A DNA stretch of 64,000 bases, taken from Pseudomonas paeninsulae (GTDB taxonomy: Bacteria; Pseudomonadota; Gammaproteobacteria; Pseudomonadales; Pseudomonadaceae). Location of the stretch: assembly GCF_035621475.1 (NCBI RefSeq), contig NZ_CP141799.1, positions 211,001 to 275,000 on the forward strand. Reading direction: 5' to 3'. Below the pieces are notes generated by a model. The model saw only the letters and a list, made by a program, of their open reading frames with translations. It was not told the origin of the DNA and searched no databases. The translations under genes and the position numbers were made by a program. Positions 53,592 to 62,363 of this stretch are shown one piece after another (position 1 is the stretch's first letter; each line of letters begins with the position of its first letter).

Positions 53592-54845
53592 TCAGCGATA
53601 TACCGGGTAGTCGGCGCACAGCCCTGCCGCCAGAGTAGCCACCTGCGCCTCGACATCGGCATCGCCGAGGTGATCGAGGATGTCGCAGATCCAGCCAGCC
53701 AGCTCGATGCTCTGCTGCTCTTTGAAGCCGCGGGTGGTGATGGCCGGGGTACCGATGCGCAGGCCCGAGGTGACGAACGGCGACTGCGGGTCATTGGGTA
53801 CGGAGTTCTTGTTCACGGTGATGCCGGCACGACCGAGGGCGGCGTCGGCGTCTTTACCGGTCAGGCCCTGACGGATCAGGCTGACCAGGAACAGGTGGTT
53901 ATCGGTGCCGCCGGAGACCACATCGAAACCGCGGTCGATGAAGACCTTGGCCATCGCCTTGGCGTTCTTGATCACCTGCGCTTGGTAGTCCTTGAAACCA
54001 GGCTCCATCGCTTCCTTGAAGCACACCGCCTTGCCGGCGATCACATGCATCAGCGGGCCGCCCTGGGCACCAGGGAACACCGCGGAGTTGAGCTTCTTCT
54101 CGATCTCGGGATTGCTCTTGGCCAGGATCAGGCCGCCACGCGGACCGCGCAGGGTCTTGTGGGTGGTGGTGGTGACCACGTCGGCGTAGGGCAGCGGATT
54201 CGGGTACAGGCCAGCGGCAACCAGGCCGGCGACGTGAGCCATGTCGACGAACAGCAGGGCACCGACCTTGTCGGCGATGGCGCGAAAGCGCGGGAAATCC
54301 AGGGTCTTGGAGTAGGCAGAGAAGCCGGCGACGATCATCTTCGGCTGGCACTCGACGGCCAGGCGCTCGACTTCGTCGTAATCGATCAGGCCGGTGGTGG
54401 TGTCGATGCCGTACTGCACGGCGTTGTACAGCTTGCCGGAGGAGCTGACCTTGGAACCGTGGGTCAGGTGACCGCCATGGGCCAGGCTCATGCCCAGAAT
54501 GGTGTCGCCGGCATTGATCAGCGCCAGGTACACGGCGCTATTGGCGGATGAGCCGGAATGCGGCTGGACGTTGGCGAAATCGGCGTCGAACAGTTGCTTG
54601 GCCCTGTCTATTGCAAGCTGCTCGACCACATCCACATGCTCGCAGCCGCCGTAGTAACGCTTGCCCGGATAGCCTTCGGCGTACTTGTTGGTCAGGCCGC
54701 TGCCCTGGGCCTGCATCACCCGCTGGCTGGTGTAGTTTTCCGAGGCGATCAGCTCGATGTGATGCTCCTGACGCGCTTCTTCGGCGTCCATCGCCGCCAG
54801 CAGTTCGTCGTCGTAGCCCTTGATTTGGTCGTCTTTGCTGAACAT
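53592..54845 (-). CDS. glyA: Serine hydroxymethyltransferase (GlyA)
   Basis: A 417-residue PLP enzyme. The N-terminus [40 protein letters not shown] is typical. HGGHLTHG and the PLP-lysine motif [16 protein letters not shown] are present. It combines glycine with 5,10-methylene-THF, both products of sarcosine oxidase, to give serine. The frame is open to 55529, but the ATG at 54845 with an AGGAGATC site is the family start. Its place ahead of soxBDAG is the same as the dedicated glyA copy in P. aeruginosa. Confidence 0.95.
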   Translation of the reverse strand: MFSKDDQIKGYDDELLAAMDAEEARQEHHIELIASENYTSQRVMQAQGSGLTNKYAEGYPGKRYYGGCEHVDVVEQLAIDRAKQLFDADFANVQPHSGSSANSAVYLALINAGDTILGMSLAHGGHLTHGSKVSSSGKLYNAVQYGIDTTTGLIDYDEVERLAVECQPKMIVAGFSAYSKTLDFPRFRAIADKVGALLFVDMAHVAGLVAAGLYPNPLPYADVVTTTTHKTLRGPRGGLILAKSNPEIEKKLNSAVFPGAQGGPLMHVIAGKAVCFKEAMEPGFKDYQAQVIKNAKAMAKVFIDRGFDVVSGGTDNHLFLVSLIRQGLTGKDADAALGRAGITVNKNSVPNDPQSPFVTSGLRIGTPAITTRGFKEQQSIELAGWICDILDHLGDADVEAQVATLAAGLCADYPVYR

Positions 54846-55051
54846 CGCTGATCTCCTGCGGCGCCACGTTGTAGCGCATCTGTGTCGGAATCGGGGCTGA
54901 GCCCTTGTGCAGCCGATGGTATGACTCGCCCTGAACCGCCAGATGCCTATGCACGCCACGGGAGGTTGCGTTTGCGACATGCGCGTTTGCGACAGGTCGC
55001 TGTCAGTAATGCCAATACTTGGCGGCGGCCAGGCTAGAGCGGGTGCGGCCG

Positions 55052-55807
55052 TCAGCGCAGCCAGTATTCGCGCAGGGCGGCGAGCACCAGAAAGTGCCCG
55101 GGATAGAACAGATAGGCCCAGCGTCGGACCGGCGGTACGCTGATGTGCAGCGGCTGGCGCAGTAGCCAGAGACCGAACAGCGGGGCCAGGGCGCAGCTGA
55201 CAATCACCGCCCAGGCAAAGGGTTCGCCGCGCGCCGCATCGATATAGAAGGGCGGCCAGTAATTGGCGAGCAGGCTCAGCAACAGCGGCCAGATCCAGGC
55301 CGGATGGGGTCGATTCAGGGCGTAGACAAAGGCTGCCGGCAGCAAGGCCCCGGCGAGGCCGAACATCAGCCAGGAATGGGCGGCAACGGCGACCAGCAGG
55401 GCACCTAGGGCCAGCCAGCGCGCCTGGCCGTGGGGCTGCTGTACGCCACTGGCAATCAGCAGGCCGAGAACCAGGGTTGGCAGCACGTTGAGCGATTGCG
55501 GCGCTTGCACCAACAAGCGATATGGCCACTCGGAGAGCAGCGCAAACAGCAGCAGCAGGCCGAGGTAGCGCAGCGCTACCGGTGTGCGTGGGCGCACCGT
55601 TGGGCGCACCAAGTTAGCGGCGATGGCCAGGCAGAACAGCGGAAAGGCCAGGCGGCCGGGAATATAGAGGGCGTACAGCGGCGGCCAGACATGCCGCAGG
55701 TGATCGATCAGCATGCTCAGCAGCGCCAGCCACTTGAGCAGGTCCAGCGCCGCATCACGCGGCCGGCTGGCCAGGACGGAGGAGGAGGTTGGCATGGCGG
55801 CGCTCAC
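55052..55807 (-). CDS. TraX-family membrane protein
   Basis: A 251-residue polytopic membrane protein. After a short soluble start it shows [22 protein letters not shown], the conserved TraX opening with the aspartate-histidine pair. Many hydrophobic helices follow, and it ends with [21 protein letters not shown], another family feature. TraX was first described as the F-pilin N-acetylase and belongs to the acyltransferase-like membrane proteins. Here there are no conjugation genes, so its role beside the betaine genes is unknown. A TraX-like gene near glyA occurs in other Pseudomonas, as I recall. Confidence 0.75.
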   Translation of the reverse strand: MSAAMPTSSSVLASRPRDAALDLLKWLALLSMLIDHLRHVWPPLYALYIPGRLAFPLFCLAIAANLVRPTVRPRTPVALRYLGLLLLFALLSEWPYRLLVQAPQSLNVLPTLVLGLLIASGVQQPHGQARWLALGALLVAVAAHSWLMFGLAGALLPAAFVYALNRPHPAWIWPLLLSLLANYWPPFYIDAARGEPFAWAVIVSCALAPLFGLWLLRQPLHISVPPVRRWAYLFYPGHFLVLAALREYWLR

Positions 55808-55902
55808 AGGTCATCGGGCATGCTCGACGTTAACCCAGGATCGCTGTCGCTGCCCCTCCCGTTATCACACCAGCGGATCGCCAGGTAGCGCTGGCGCGGT
55901 GA

Positions 55903-56202
55903 TCAGCCCTGCAGCTTGCTGTTGCAGCTGCTGGAGGCGGTCACCAGGCGTTGCTGCAGCGCCGGGTCGGGTTGTGACTGGTTACGCATCGCTTCCAGCT
56001 CTGCTGCGCTGAACTCGTTGCTGACCTTGTCGGCCGCGCATTCGCAGAAGGCCTGCAGCTGTTCCTGGCTGTGGCTGGATTGGGCGCCGGTCACGCACTC
56101 GTTGACGAACTCGTTTTTGGCTCCCTCAGGCCAGCCGGCAGCAGTCGCAGGCAGGGCAAAAGCCAGGGGAATGACAAGCGCAATCAGATGACGGTAGTTC
56201 AT
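55903..56202 (-). CDS. Small secreted four-cysteine protein
   Basis: A 99-residue protein with a clear signal peptide (about 1-21, ALPATAAGW). The mature part of about 78 residues is acidic and has four cysteines (NECVTGA, FCECAADKV, SSCNSK), suggesting two disulfides in the periplasm. I do not recognise the family beyond hypothetical exported proteins. It is on the minus strand beside the TraX-like gene, with its own short leader. Confidence 0.65.
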   Translation of the reverse strand: MNYRHLIALVIPLAFALPATAAGWPEGAKNEFVNECVTGAQSSHSQEQLQAFCECAADKVSNEFSAAELEAMRNQSQPDPALQQRLVTASSSCNSKLQG

Positions 56203-56432
56203 GGTGGATTCCTGTTCGGGTCAATCACTTCGGCAAGCGCTGCCGGGACCCTAGTTGTGAGGCCGTGTGCTTGCGTGAGTTCCTTTTCATTTGCCTGCAG
56301 TTGCCTGCCAACCATTCGGTGGGCCAGACAGCGCCTGGAATGAACAAGATGTCGCCACAGCGTGCTACCCGCGGCAGGCTGCGAGGGTAAAGTAGCGCCA
56401 TGCGCCGACGACCTAATAGGAAGGAACGAGCA

Positions 56433-57476
56433 ATGTCCGACTCATCGCAACAGTTCGCCAGCGACAATTATTCCGGCATCTGTCCGGAAGCCTGGGCCGC
56501 CATGGCCGAGGCCAATCACGGCCATGACCGCGCTTACGGCGACGATCAGTGGACGGCGCGGGCCGCCGATCATTTTCGCGAATTGTTCGAAACCGACTGC
56601 GAGGTGTTCTTCGCCTTCAATGGCACCGCGGCTAACTCGCTGGCCCTGGCGGCGCTGTGCCAGAGCTACCACAGCGTGATCTGCTCGGAGACCGCCCACG
56701 TCGAAACCGACGAATGCGGCGCCCCGGAGTTCTTCTCCAACGGTTCCAAGCTGCTGCTGGCGCAGACCGAGAACGGCAAGCTGACGCCGCCAGCAATCCG
56801 CGAGATCGCCCTCAAACGCCAGGATATTCACTTCCCGAAACCGCGCGTGGTGACCCTGACCCAGGCCACCGAGGTCGGTACGGTCTATCGCCCCGAAGAG
56901 GTCCGCGCGATCAGCGCCACCTGCCGCGAGTTGGGGCTCAATCTGCACATGGACGGCGCGCGCTTCTCCAACGCCTGCGCCTTTCTCGACTGCACGCCGG
57001 CCGAGCTGACCTGGAAGGCCGGGGTCGACGTGCTGTGCTTCGGTGGTACCAAGAACGGCATGGCGGTGGGCGAGGCGATCCTGTTCTTCAACAAGGCCCT
57101 GGCCGAAGACTTCGACTACCGCTGCAAGCAGGCCGGTCAACTCGCTTCGAAGATGCGCTACCTGTCGGCGCCCTGGGTCGGCCTGCTGCAGAGCGACGCC
57201 TGGCTGAAGTACGCGCGGCATGCCAACCAGTGCGCGCGCCTGCTCGCCGAGCTGGTCAGCGACGTGCCGGGGGTGAGCCTGATGTTTCCGGTGGAGGCCA
57301 ACGGCGTGTTCCTGCAACTGTCAGAACCGGCCATCGCCGCTCTGCGCGTCAAAGGCTGGCGGTTCTACACCTTTATCGGTGCCGGTGGCGCGCGTTTCAT
57401 GTGCTCCTGGGATACCGAAGAAGAGCGGGTGCGCAAGCTGGCGACCGATATCCGCATGGCCATGGCTGCGGGCTAG
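56433..57476 (+). CDS. ltaE: Low-specificity L-threonine aldolase
   Basis: A 347-residue PLP aldolase. FASDNYSGICPEAWAAM opens the family (the usual SDN motif), HVETDECGAPEFFSNGSKLLLA and LNLHMDGARFSNACAFL follow, and the PLP lysine is in CFGGTKNGMAVGEAILFF. It splits L-threonine and related beta-hydroxy amino acids to glycine plus an aldehyde. In betaine loci it connects glycine with threonine or serine metabolism. The ATG at 56433 has a GGAAGGAA site; the frame upstream is not conserved. Confidence 0.92.
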   Translation: MSDSSQQFASDNYSGICPEAWAAMAEANHGHDRAYGDDQWTARAADHFRELFETDCEVFFAFNGTAANSLALAALCQSYHSVICSETAHVETDECGAPEFFSNGSKLLLAQTENGKLTPPAIREIALKRQDIHFPKPRVVTLTQATEVGTVYRPEEVRAISATCRELGLNLHMDGARFSNACAFLDCTPAELTWKAGVDVLCFGGTKNGMAVGEAILFFNKALAEDFDYRCKQAGQLASKMRYLSAPWVGLLQSDAWLKYARHANQCARLLAELVSDVPGVSLMFPVEANGVFLQLSEPAIAALRVKGWRFYTFIGAGGARFMCSWDTEEERVRKLATDIRMAMAAG

Positions 57477-57485
57477 GCTTCACCC

Positions 57486-57515
57486 GATCCGCCGGCCAGT
57501 CCAGGACGGCGGATC
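57486..57515 (+). terminator. Hairpin after the threonine aldolase gene
   Basis: GATCCGCCG (57486-57494) and CGGCGGATC (57507-57515) make a perfect 9-bp stem just past the stop. No T-run follows, so it is only a weak terminator candidate. Confidence 0.4.
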
Positions 57516-57598
57516 TGGGCCAGTCGCCAGGTCGCCAGGCGATGAACGCAGCCGCAGCGATCTGACTTTCATTCAATATCACCGCCTGTGGTCGGTAC

Positions 57599-57734
57599 GG
57601 TTAGTTGGTTAATTCAAGTTCGGATGACTCGGTTCCTGAGACAAGGCGCCACGACGAGCCATAGCTGGCTATGGTGAGCAGAGGCCACGCAGTATCGGGG
57701 CCTCAGATCCCGAAATTGACTAACTGGACTAACC
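57599..57734. repeat. Nested palindromic, MITE-like element
   Basis: GGTTAGTTGGTTAATTC... at 57599-57624 and its imperfect inverse ending ...GGACTAACC at 57734 match at about 18 of 26 positions. Inside are CTGAG/CTCAG and a central CCATAGC-TG-GCTATGG. The whole 136 bp could fold into one long stem and lacks coding content. Confidence 0.5.
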
Positions 57735-57949
57735 ACGCAGGTCGAGGCGCGAGCGCACGCGACACAGCAAGTGGTCGAACGATGACCCGAGCTCCCCTCC
57801 GCCCCGTCAGCATCTACTAGTCTTAGGGTTAACTCCCCCGGCAGAGCAGCTGGTAGCCATGCGTTTGCGACAGGTATTGGCCTCGGTGCCAGACACTGGA
57901 CGTGCAGATCACTGCCAACTACAGATGGTCACCGAGCACTTGCAGCAAA

Positions 57950-58367
57950 ACACTTTACCTACAGGCCCTGGGACCATTGCTGCGGCTGATCGACGACCCA
58001 CGGGCGGCGCTGTGCCTGTTCTGGCCGGTGCTGCAGGAGCAGGCGATCATCGAAGGCGATGTATTCCTGCAGTCCGCCGAAGCTTCGGCTTTTTACTGGT
58101 ACAAACACGCCCGAGTGGCGCAACTCGCGGTCTGGGCATCCGAACAAGGCCCTTTCGCGCCGAACAACCGGTGCTGCGCCGGGAGGCGCGGCAGTTCGAG
58201 CATGACCTGGGTTTTGAGCAGGTGCCGAGAATCCCCGGATGGTGCGCCTTCCGCATCCAGCCCGTTCGCATTGAATTCTGGCCACCGGCTGGCAGCGGAT
58301 GCGTGAGCGAACCCGCTAGCACAAAGACGCGGACGGCCAGTGGCTGCGCGAAGCGCTCAATCCCTGA
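57950..58367 (+). pseudogene. Broken PNPOx-like (pyridoxamine-phosphate-oxidase family) gene
   Basis: The sequence encodes, in one frame, DDPRAALCLFWPVLQEQAIIEGDV and later YWYKHARVAQLAVWASEQG. It then shifts frame to FEHDLGFEQVPRIPGWCAFRIQPVRIEFWP and again to RMRERTR, stop, HKDADGQWLREALNP. All pieces align with the intact gene at 60193-60792. The N-terminal third is missing and at least two frameshifts and a stop break the rest. It is a dead duplicate flanking the sulfite-oxidase-like genes. Confidence 0.85.
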
Positions 58368-58602
58368 GCGACTGTGCTTAACGCTCATTCTGGAGCAGTA
58401 CGCCGGGCGAGTTTGGCTCTATCCAAACCGCGCAAGGCAGCTGGATAGTACGGAGTCGTACCCTTGTACCCCGAGCGGGACCCCGCCTTGCTCCCGCTCA
58501 CCTGGGCTGCGCAGCTGTTCGCCGCGCCCTTCACGACCTAAGTTTGCGCGAAGCAGGAGTCAAGCCCGTGCAGCGCGACTCGCTTAATAAGGGAGAAATG
58601 AC
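58368..58602. other. Non-coding gap after the PNPOx remnant
   Basis: About 235 bp between the decayed gene and the molybdoenzyme gene. I see no convincing gene or repeat. The promoter for the molybdoenzyme/cytochrome pair is expected here, and a GGGAGAA ribosome-binding site lies just before 58603. Confidence 0.4.
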
Positions 58603-59790
58603 ATGAGCGACAACTTTGATCCACGACGCCGTCAGGTGCTGCTGGGCAGCGCCGTGGCGCTCGCCTCGGCCAGCCTGCTCGGCCTCAGCCCGCTTAGCCT
58701 GGCCGCCGAAATGCCGCTGCCGGACTACGTCAACTGGAAAACCCCCGAAGCCCTGATCGTGCACAGCGCCAACACCCTGGAAACCAAGCGTGACGCCATC
58801 GGCACCAGCATAGTGACGTCCAACGAGCAGCTGTTTATCCGCAACAATCTACCGCCACCACCGCCGTCCATCGTTACTGATCGCGATGCCTGGACAGTCG
58901 CCTTTCAGGGCGTGAAGAACCCACGCAGCATCAGCCTCGGCGAGCTCAAGACCCTCGGCGTGCAGACAGTCGCCAGCGTGCTGCAGTGCTCGGGTAATGG
59001 CCGGGCATTCTTCGAGCATGAAGCCAGCGGCACCCAGTGGGAGACCGGCGCGGCTGGCTGCGTGTTCTGGAGCGGCGTACCGGTCAAGGCCGTGGCCGAG
59101 GCCCTTGGCGGCATAGTCGACGGCCTGCCATACATGACCAGCACCGGCGGCGAAGAACTGCCTGCGGGCCTCGACCCGAAGAGCCTGATGGTCGAACGTT
59201 CGGTGCCCATGCGCGCCCTGGACCAGGCCATCCTCGCCTGGGAGCTGAACGGCGAACCCCTGCCGCTGGCCCATGGCGGCCCGTTGCGCCTGGTGATACC
59301 GGGTTACTACGGGGTGAACAACGTCAAATACGTCAAGCAGGTAGCCTTCACCGCCGAGCAGACCGACGCCGCTATCCAGGCCTCGGGCTACCGCATCCGT
59401 CCGGTCGGTCAGCCGGGGGCACCGGATCAGCCGTCGATGTGGGAGATGAACGTTAAGTCGTGGATCACCCAGCCGCTCAAGCAAGTCAAAGCCGGCCCGG
59501 TGGCCATCCAGGGCGTGGCGTTTGGCGGCGCCAAGGAGGTGAAGGGTGTGGAGGTTTCCCTGGATGGCGGCAAGAACTGGCAGGCAGCCCCCTTCGTCGG
59601 CCCGAACCTGGGCCAGTACGCCTGGCGGCCCTTCGTGCTGATCGTCGACCTCAAGCCGGGCAACTACAGCCTGATGAGTCGGGCGACCGATGTCGAGGGC
59701 AACACTCAACCCCAAGAGGGGCTGGCAAATGAACGTGGCTATGGCCACAACGGTTGGAGGGATCATGGTGTCGGCATTTCGATTGTATAA
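58603..59790 (+). CDS. Sulfite-oxidase-like molybdoenzyme (SorA-type)
   Basis: A 395-residue periplasmic molybdoenzyme with a Tat signal (DPRRRQVLLGSAVALASASLLG, about 6-35). The molybdenum-ligand Cys129 sits in VLQCSGNGRAFFE. HGGPLRLVIPGYYGVNNVKYVKQV is the conserved substrate/cofactor region and the C-terminal dimerisation domain has EVSLDGGKNWQ. Members oxidise sulfite to sulfate with a partner cytochrome c, which is encoded next with a 26-bp overlap. A role beside betaine or DMSP genes is not obvious. Oxidation of sulfite or another small sulfur compound is likely from the family. Confidence 0.85.
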   Translation: MSDNFDPRRRQVLLGSAVALASASLLGLSPLSLAAEMPLPDYVNWKTPEALIVHSANTLETKRDAIGTSIVTSNEQLFIRNNLPPPPPSIVTDRDAWTVAFQGVKNPRSISLGELKTLGVQTVASVLQCSGNGRAFFEHEASGTQWETGAAGCVFWSGVPVKAVAEALGGIVDGLPYMTSTGGEELPAGLDPKSLMVERSVPMRALDQAILAWELNGEPLPLAHGGPLRLVIPGYYGVNNVKYVKQVAFTAEQTDAAIQASGYRIRPVGQPGAPDQPSMWEMNVKSWITQPLKQVKAGPVAIQGVAFGGAKEVKGVEVSLDGGKNWQAAPFVGPNLGQYAWRPFVLIVDLKPGNYSLMSRATDVEGNTQPQEGLANERGYGHNGWRDHGVGISIV

Positions 59791-60121
59791 GTCCACTGGA
59801 CTGGCGCTGGGCCTCGCCCTGAGCAGCCTGTTCGGCACGGCCCAAGCCGGTGAAGCTGCCGCGGATGACGCCCGCTACCAGCTGGGCCGCAAGGCGTTCA
59901 CCGAACAGGCGCAACCCTCCTGCACGATCTGTCACACCCTGCAGGACGCCGGCGCCAGTGGCACAATCGGCCCCAACCTGGATGAGCTAAAGCCGACCCC
60001 GGAACGGGTCATGGCTGCGGTACGCGGCGGCGTCGGGGTGATGCCGGCTTTTGCGGCATTGCTCAGCGCCGAGCAGATCGAGGCAGTGGCCCACTATGTG
60101 GCGCAGGTGGCAGGGCAGTGA
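59765..60121 (+). CDS. Cytochrome c subunit paired with the molybdoenzyme (SorB-like)
   Basis: A 118-residue class I cytochrome c. The signal peptide covers about 1-28 (LALSSLFGTAQAGEA). The haem motif is C53-T-I-C-H57, and the distal methionine lies in GVGVMPAFAALLS. The ATG at 59765 has an ideal GGAGG site; the frame open to 59690 lies inside the preceding gene. It overlaps the molybdoenzyme gene by 26 bp and should carry its electrons to the respiratory chain. Confidence 0.85.
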   Translation: MVSAFRLYKSTGLALGLALSSLFGTAQAGEAAADDARYQLGRKAFTEQAQPSCTICHTLQDAGASGTIGPNLDELKPTPERVMAAVRGGVGVMPAFAALLSAEQIEAVAHYVAQVAGQ

Positions 60122-60192
60122 GTCCTATACTGGGTGTGCGACCCCTGCAAGAATTGCCAAGGGTCGGCGCCGGCAAAGGATGATGACTGAGT

Positions 60193-60792
60193 ATGAAGAG
60201 CAGCGAAGCGATTTATCGAGAGGCCTTGGATCAGCTGCAGCGGTTGATCGAGCAGGCCACTGCGCAGGGCGTGGACGAGGCCCATGCCGCCGCGCTGGCG
60301 ACGGCGGATCGCTATGCCCACCCGTCCGTGCGCATGGTCTACATCACCGCCGTCGAGGAGGCTGGGTTGCTGTTCTTCGTCAATACCGAGAGTGGCAAGG
60401 GTCAGCAACTGATCGACAACCCGCGCGCGTCGCTGTGTTTCTTCTGGCGCGAGCTGCAGGAGCAGGTGACGCTCGAAGGCGATGTCATCCGGCAATCCGT
60501 TGAAACGTCGGACAACTACTGGTGCAAGCGGGCCCGCGAGACCCAATTGGCAGCCTGGGTACTTCCTCAGGGCGCTCCTGCGCCAGAAAAAGGCGAATCG
60601 CGTCGACAGGTGCGCCAGCTTGAGCAGGCCCTGGGTTTCGAGCCGGTGCCACGCAGTCCAAACTGGTGCGCCTTCCGTCTTCAGCCTGAGCGGATTGAGT
60701 TCTGGCCGTCCGGCTGGCCGCGCATGCGTGAGCGTGTCAGGTACCAGAAAGATGCGGATGGAGTGTGGTCTGAGGCGGTGCTTACCCCCTGA
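60193..60792 (+). CDS. PNPOx-family protein (pyridoxamine 5'-phosphate oxidase-like)
   Basis: A 199-residue flavin-binding split-barrel protein. ALATADRYAHPSVRMVYITAVEEAGLLFFVNTESGKGQQL is the FMN-binding region, and the C-terminus WCAFRLQPERIEFWPSGWPRMRERVRYQ matches PdxH-type enzymes, where the RLQPxxIEFWxxRxxRLHxR motif is catalytic. Here the usual RLHDR is altered to MRERVR, so true PNP oxidase activity is uncertain. A decayed paralogue lies at 57950-58367. It follows the cytochrome gene by 71 bp in the same direction. Confidence 0.75.
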   Translation: MKSSEAIYREALDQLQRLIEQATAQGVDEAHAAALATADRYAHPSVRMVYITAVEEAGLLFFVNTESGKGQQLIDNPRASLCFFWRELQEQVTLEGDVIRQSVETSDNYWCKRARETQLAAWVLPQGAPAPEKGESRRQVRQLEQALGFEPVPRSPNWCAFRLQPERIEFWPSGWPRMRERVRYQKDADGVWSEAVLTP

Positions 60793-60897
60793 GAGGCTCA
60801 GGAGGGCGTGGTCGACGGTGGCGGCTGCTGATGCGGATAAACGCTTACTCAGCCCGCTGCCGGTTTAGCGGCAGCGGAGAGCTGACGGTCGCGTCAA

Positions 60898-61998
60898 TCA
60901 ATAGTCGATGGTCACATCGCCCTGGGGCACGCTGCAGCAGGACAGGATAAAGCCCTCGGCGACGTCCTCGTCGGTGATCCCGCCGTTGTGCTCCATGCTC
61001 ACCTCGCCGGCGGTTTTCATCACCTTGCAGGTGCCGCAGATACCCATACCGCAGGCCTTGGGAATGTGCAGGCCGAGTTTGGCTGCGGCGGCATGCACGG
61101 TCTCACCCGGATCGATGCGAATGCTCTTGCCGGTGGCGACGAATGCCACCTGATGCTGCTCGGCCAGCGGCACCGGATCGGCGTCGGCCGCTTCGGCGGC
61201 CCACTCCTTGGCTTCTTCGCGGACATCTGCCGGCGTCGCGCCGAAGGATTCCTCGTGATAACGCGACATGTCGAAGCCGTTGGCTTCGAGCAGGCGCTTG
61301 ACCGCATTCATATAGGGCGTGGGCCCGCAGCAGAAGATCTCACGCTCCATGAAGTCCGGCGCCATCATGTGCATCATGGCCTGGTTGAGGTAACCCCGGT
61401 AACCGGCCCAGGCCTCGCCCAAGCCGTGCTTCTCGCAGATGATGTGCAGGCTGAAGTTGTTGATCCGCGCAGCCATGTTTTCCAGCTCGCGGTGGTAGAT
61501 CACATCCTTGGGCGAACGTGCGCTGTGCACGAAGATCATGTCGACGTTGGCGTTGGTGTCATAGAACCAACGGGCCATGGACATCACCGGAGTGATGCCA
61601 ACGCCACCACTGAGGTAGAGGACCTTGTCCGCCGGAAAATCGATGGCGTTGAACAGCCCGACCGGGCCGTGCACCGGCAGCTCGTCGCCTTCCGTAAGGT
61701 TGTCGTGCAACCAGTTGGAGACCTTGCCGCCCGGCACCCGCTTGATCGTCACGGAGAAGCTGTAGGGCACCGCCGGCGAGCTGGAGATGGTGTACGAGCG
61801 CATGACCGGCTGGCCGTCGATCTCCAGTTCGAGGGTGACGAACTGCCCCGGTTTGAAGAAGTACAGCACAGGCTGCTCGGCCATGAAGCAGAAGGTGCGA
61901 ACGTCCCAGGTTTCCTGGATCACCTTGACGCAGCGCACTAGATGGCGGCCGTTGTTCCAGGTCTGGGTGGTGACGGTGTTGAGGAAATCGTTCGACAT
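60898..61998 (-). CDS. gbcB: Glycine betaine demethylase reductase component (GbcB)
   Basis: A 366-residue ferredoxin reductase. The N-terminal FAD domain has MRSYTISSSPAVPYSFSVTIKRVPGGKVSNWLHDNL (RxYS-type flavin motif). A NAD domain follows (LYLSGGVGITPVMSMARWF), then a C-terminal plant-type 2Fe-2S domain with CGMGICGTCKV and a last cysteine near ILSCCSVP. It passes electrons from NADH to the Rieske oxygenase GbcA. The gene is divergent from gbcA, as in P. aeruginosa. Confidence 0.94.
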   Translation of the reverse strand: MSNDFLNTVTTQTWNNGRHLVRCVKVIQETWDVRTFCFMAEQPVLYFFKPGQFVTLELEIDGQPVMRSYTISSSPAVPYSFSVTIKRVPGGKVSNWLHDNLTEGDELPVHGPVGLFNAIDFPADKVLYLSGGVGITPVMSMARWFYDTNANVDMIFVHSARSPKDVIYHRELENMAARINNFSLHIICEKHGLGEAWAGYRGYLNQAMMHMMAPDFMEREIFCCGPTPYMNAVKRLLEANGFDMSRYHEESFGATPADVREEAKEWAAEAADADPVPLAEQHQVAFVATGKSIRIDPGETVHAAAAKLGLHIPKACGMGICGTCKVMKTAGEVSMEHNGGITDEDVAEGFILSCCSVPQGDVTIDY

Positions 61999-62363
61999 GG
62001 TCGGTATCTCGCGCGCAGCGGCCTGATGTTGGCCTATTGTGATGGATTGTGCGCAACGGCCTGCGCACTCATTTATCCATGAGCGACATTTACATGCTTA
62101 TCGCGACCTGCCGCGAGGGACGTGGTTTGCCGCGTCGGAAACGGATGTGGCTATGTCGTCTATGGATAAGGTTTGCGCTGCGTCCATCGCCACACTCCGC
62201 CCCAGCCGAAGCAAACGGAAAAGAGCGCACGACCATTGTTCCGCGTATTGAGTCGCCACTCGGCAGGCGACTTACGAAGGGTCAGTCACGCCGCCTTGCG
62301 TAGCAACCGAAACAGCCACTTTTTGCGGCGCTCGCACGGCGAGTCGCCATTGAGGAGTTACCG
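61999..62363. promoter_or_regulatory. Divergent gbcB-gbcA promoter region
   Basis: This 365-bp region must drive both gbc genes. GCGAC repeats at 62083-62087 and 62103-62107 start 20 bp apart, the spacing expected of tandem AraC-family half-sites, and GbdR is the known activator of these genes. An inverted pair TTATCCAT (62073-62080) and ATGGATAA (62162-62169) brackets them. I see no gene here. Confidence 0.45.

Noticed and set aside
53592..55529. GlyA with a long N-terminal extension
   Set aside because: The frame upstream of 54845 is non-conserved and overlaps the TraX-like gene. GlyA starts at MFSKDDQI.
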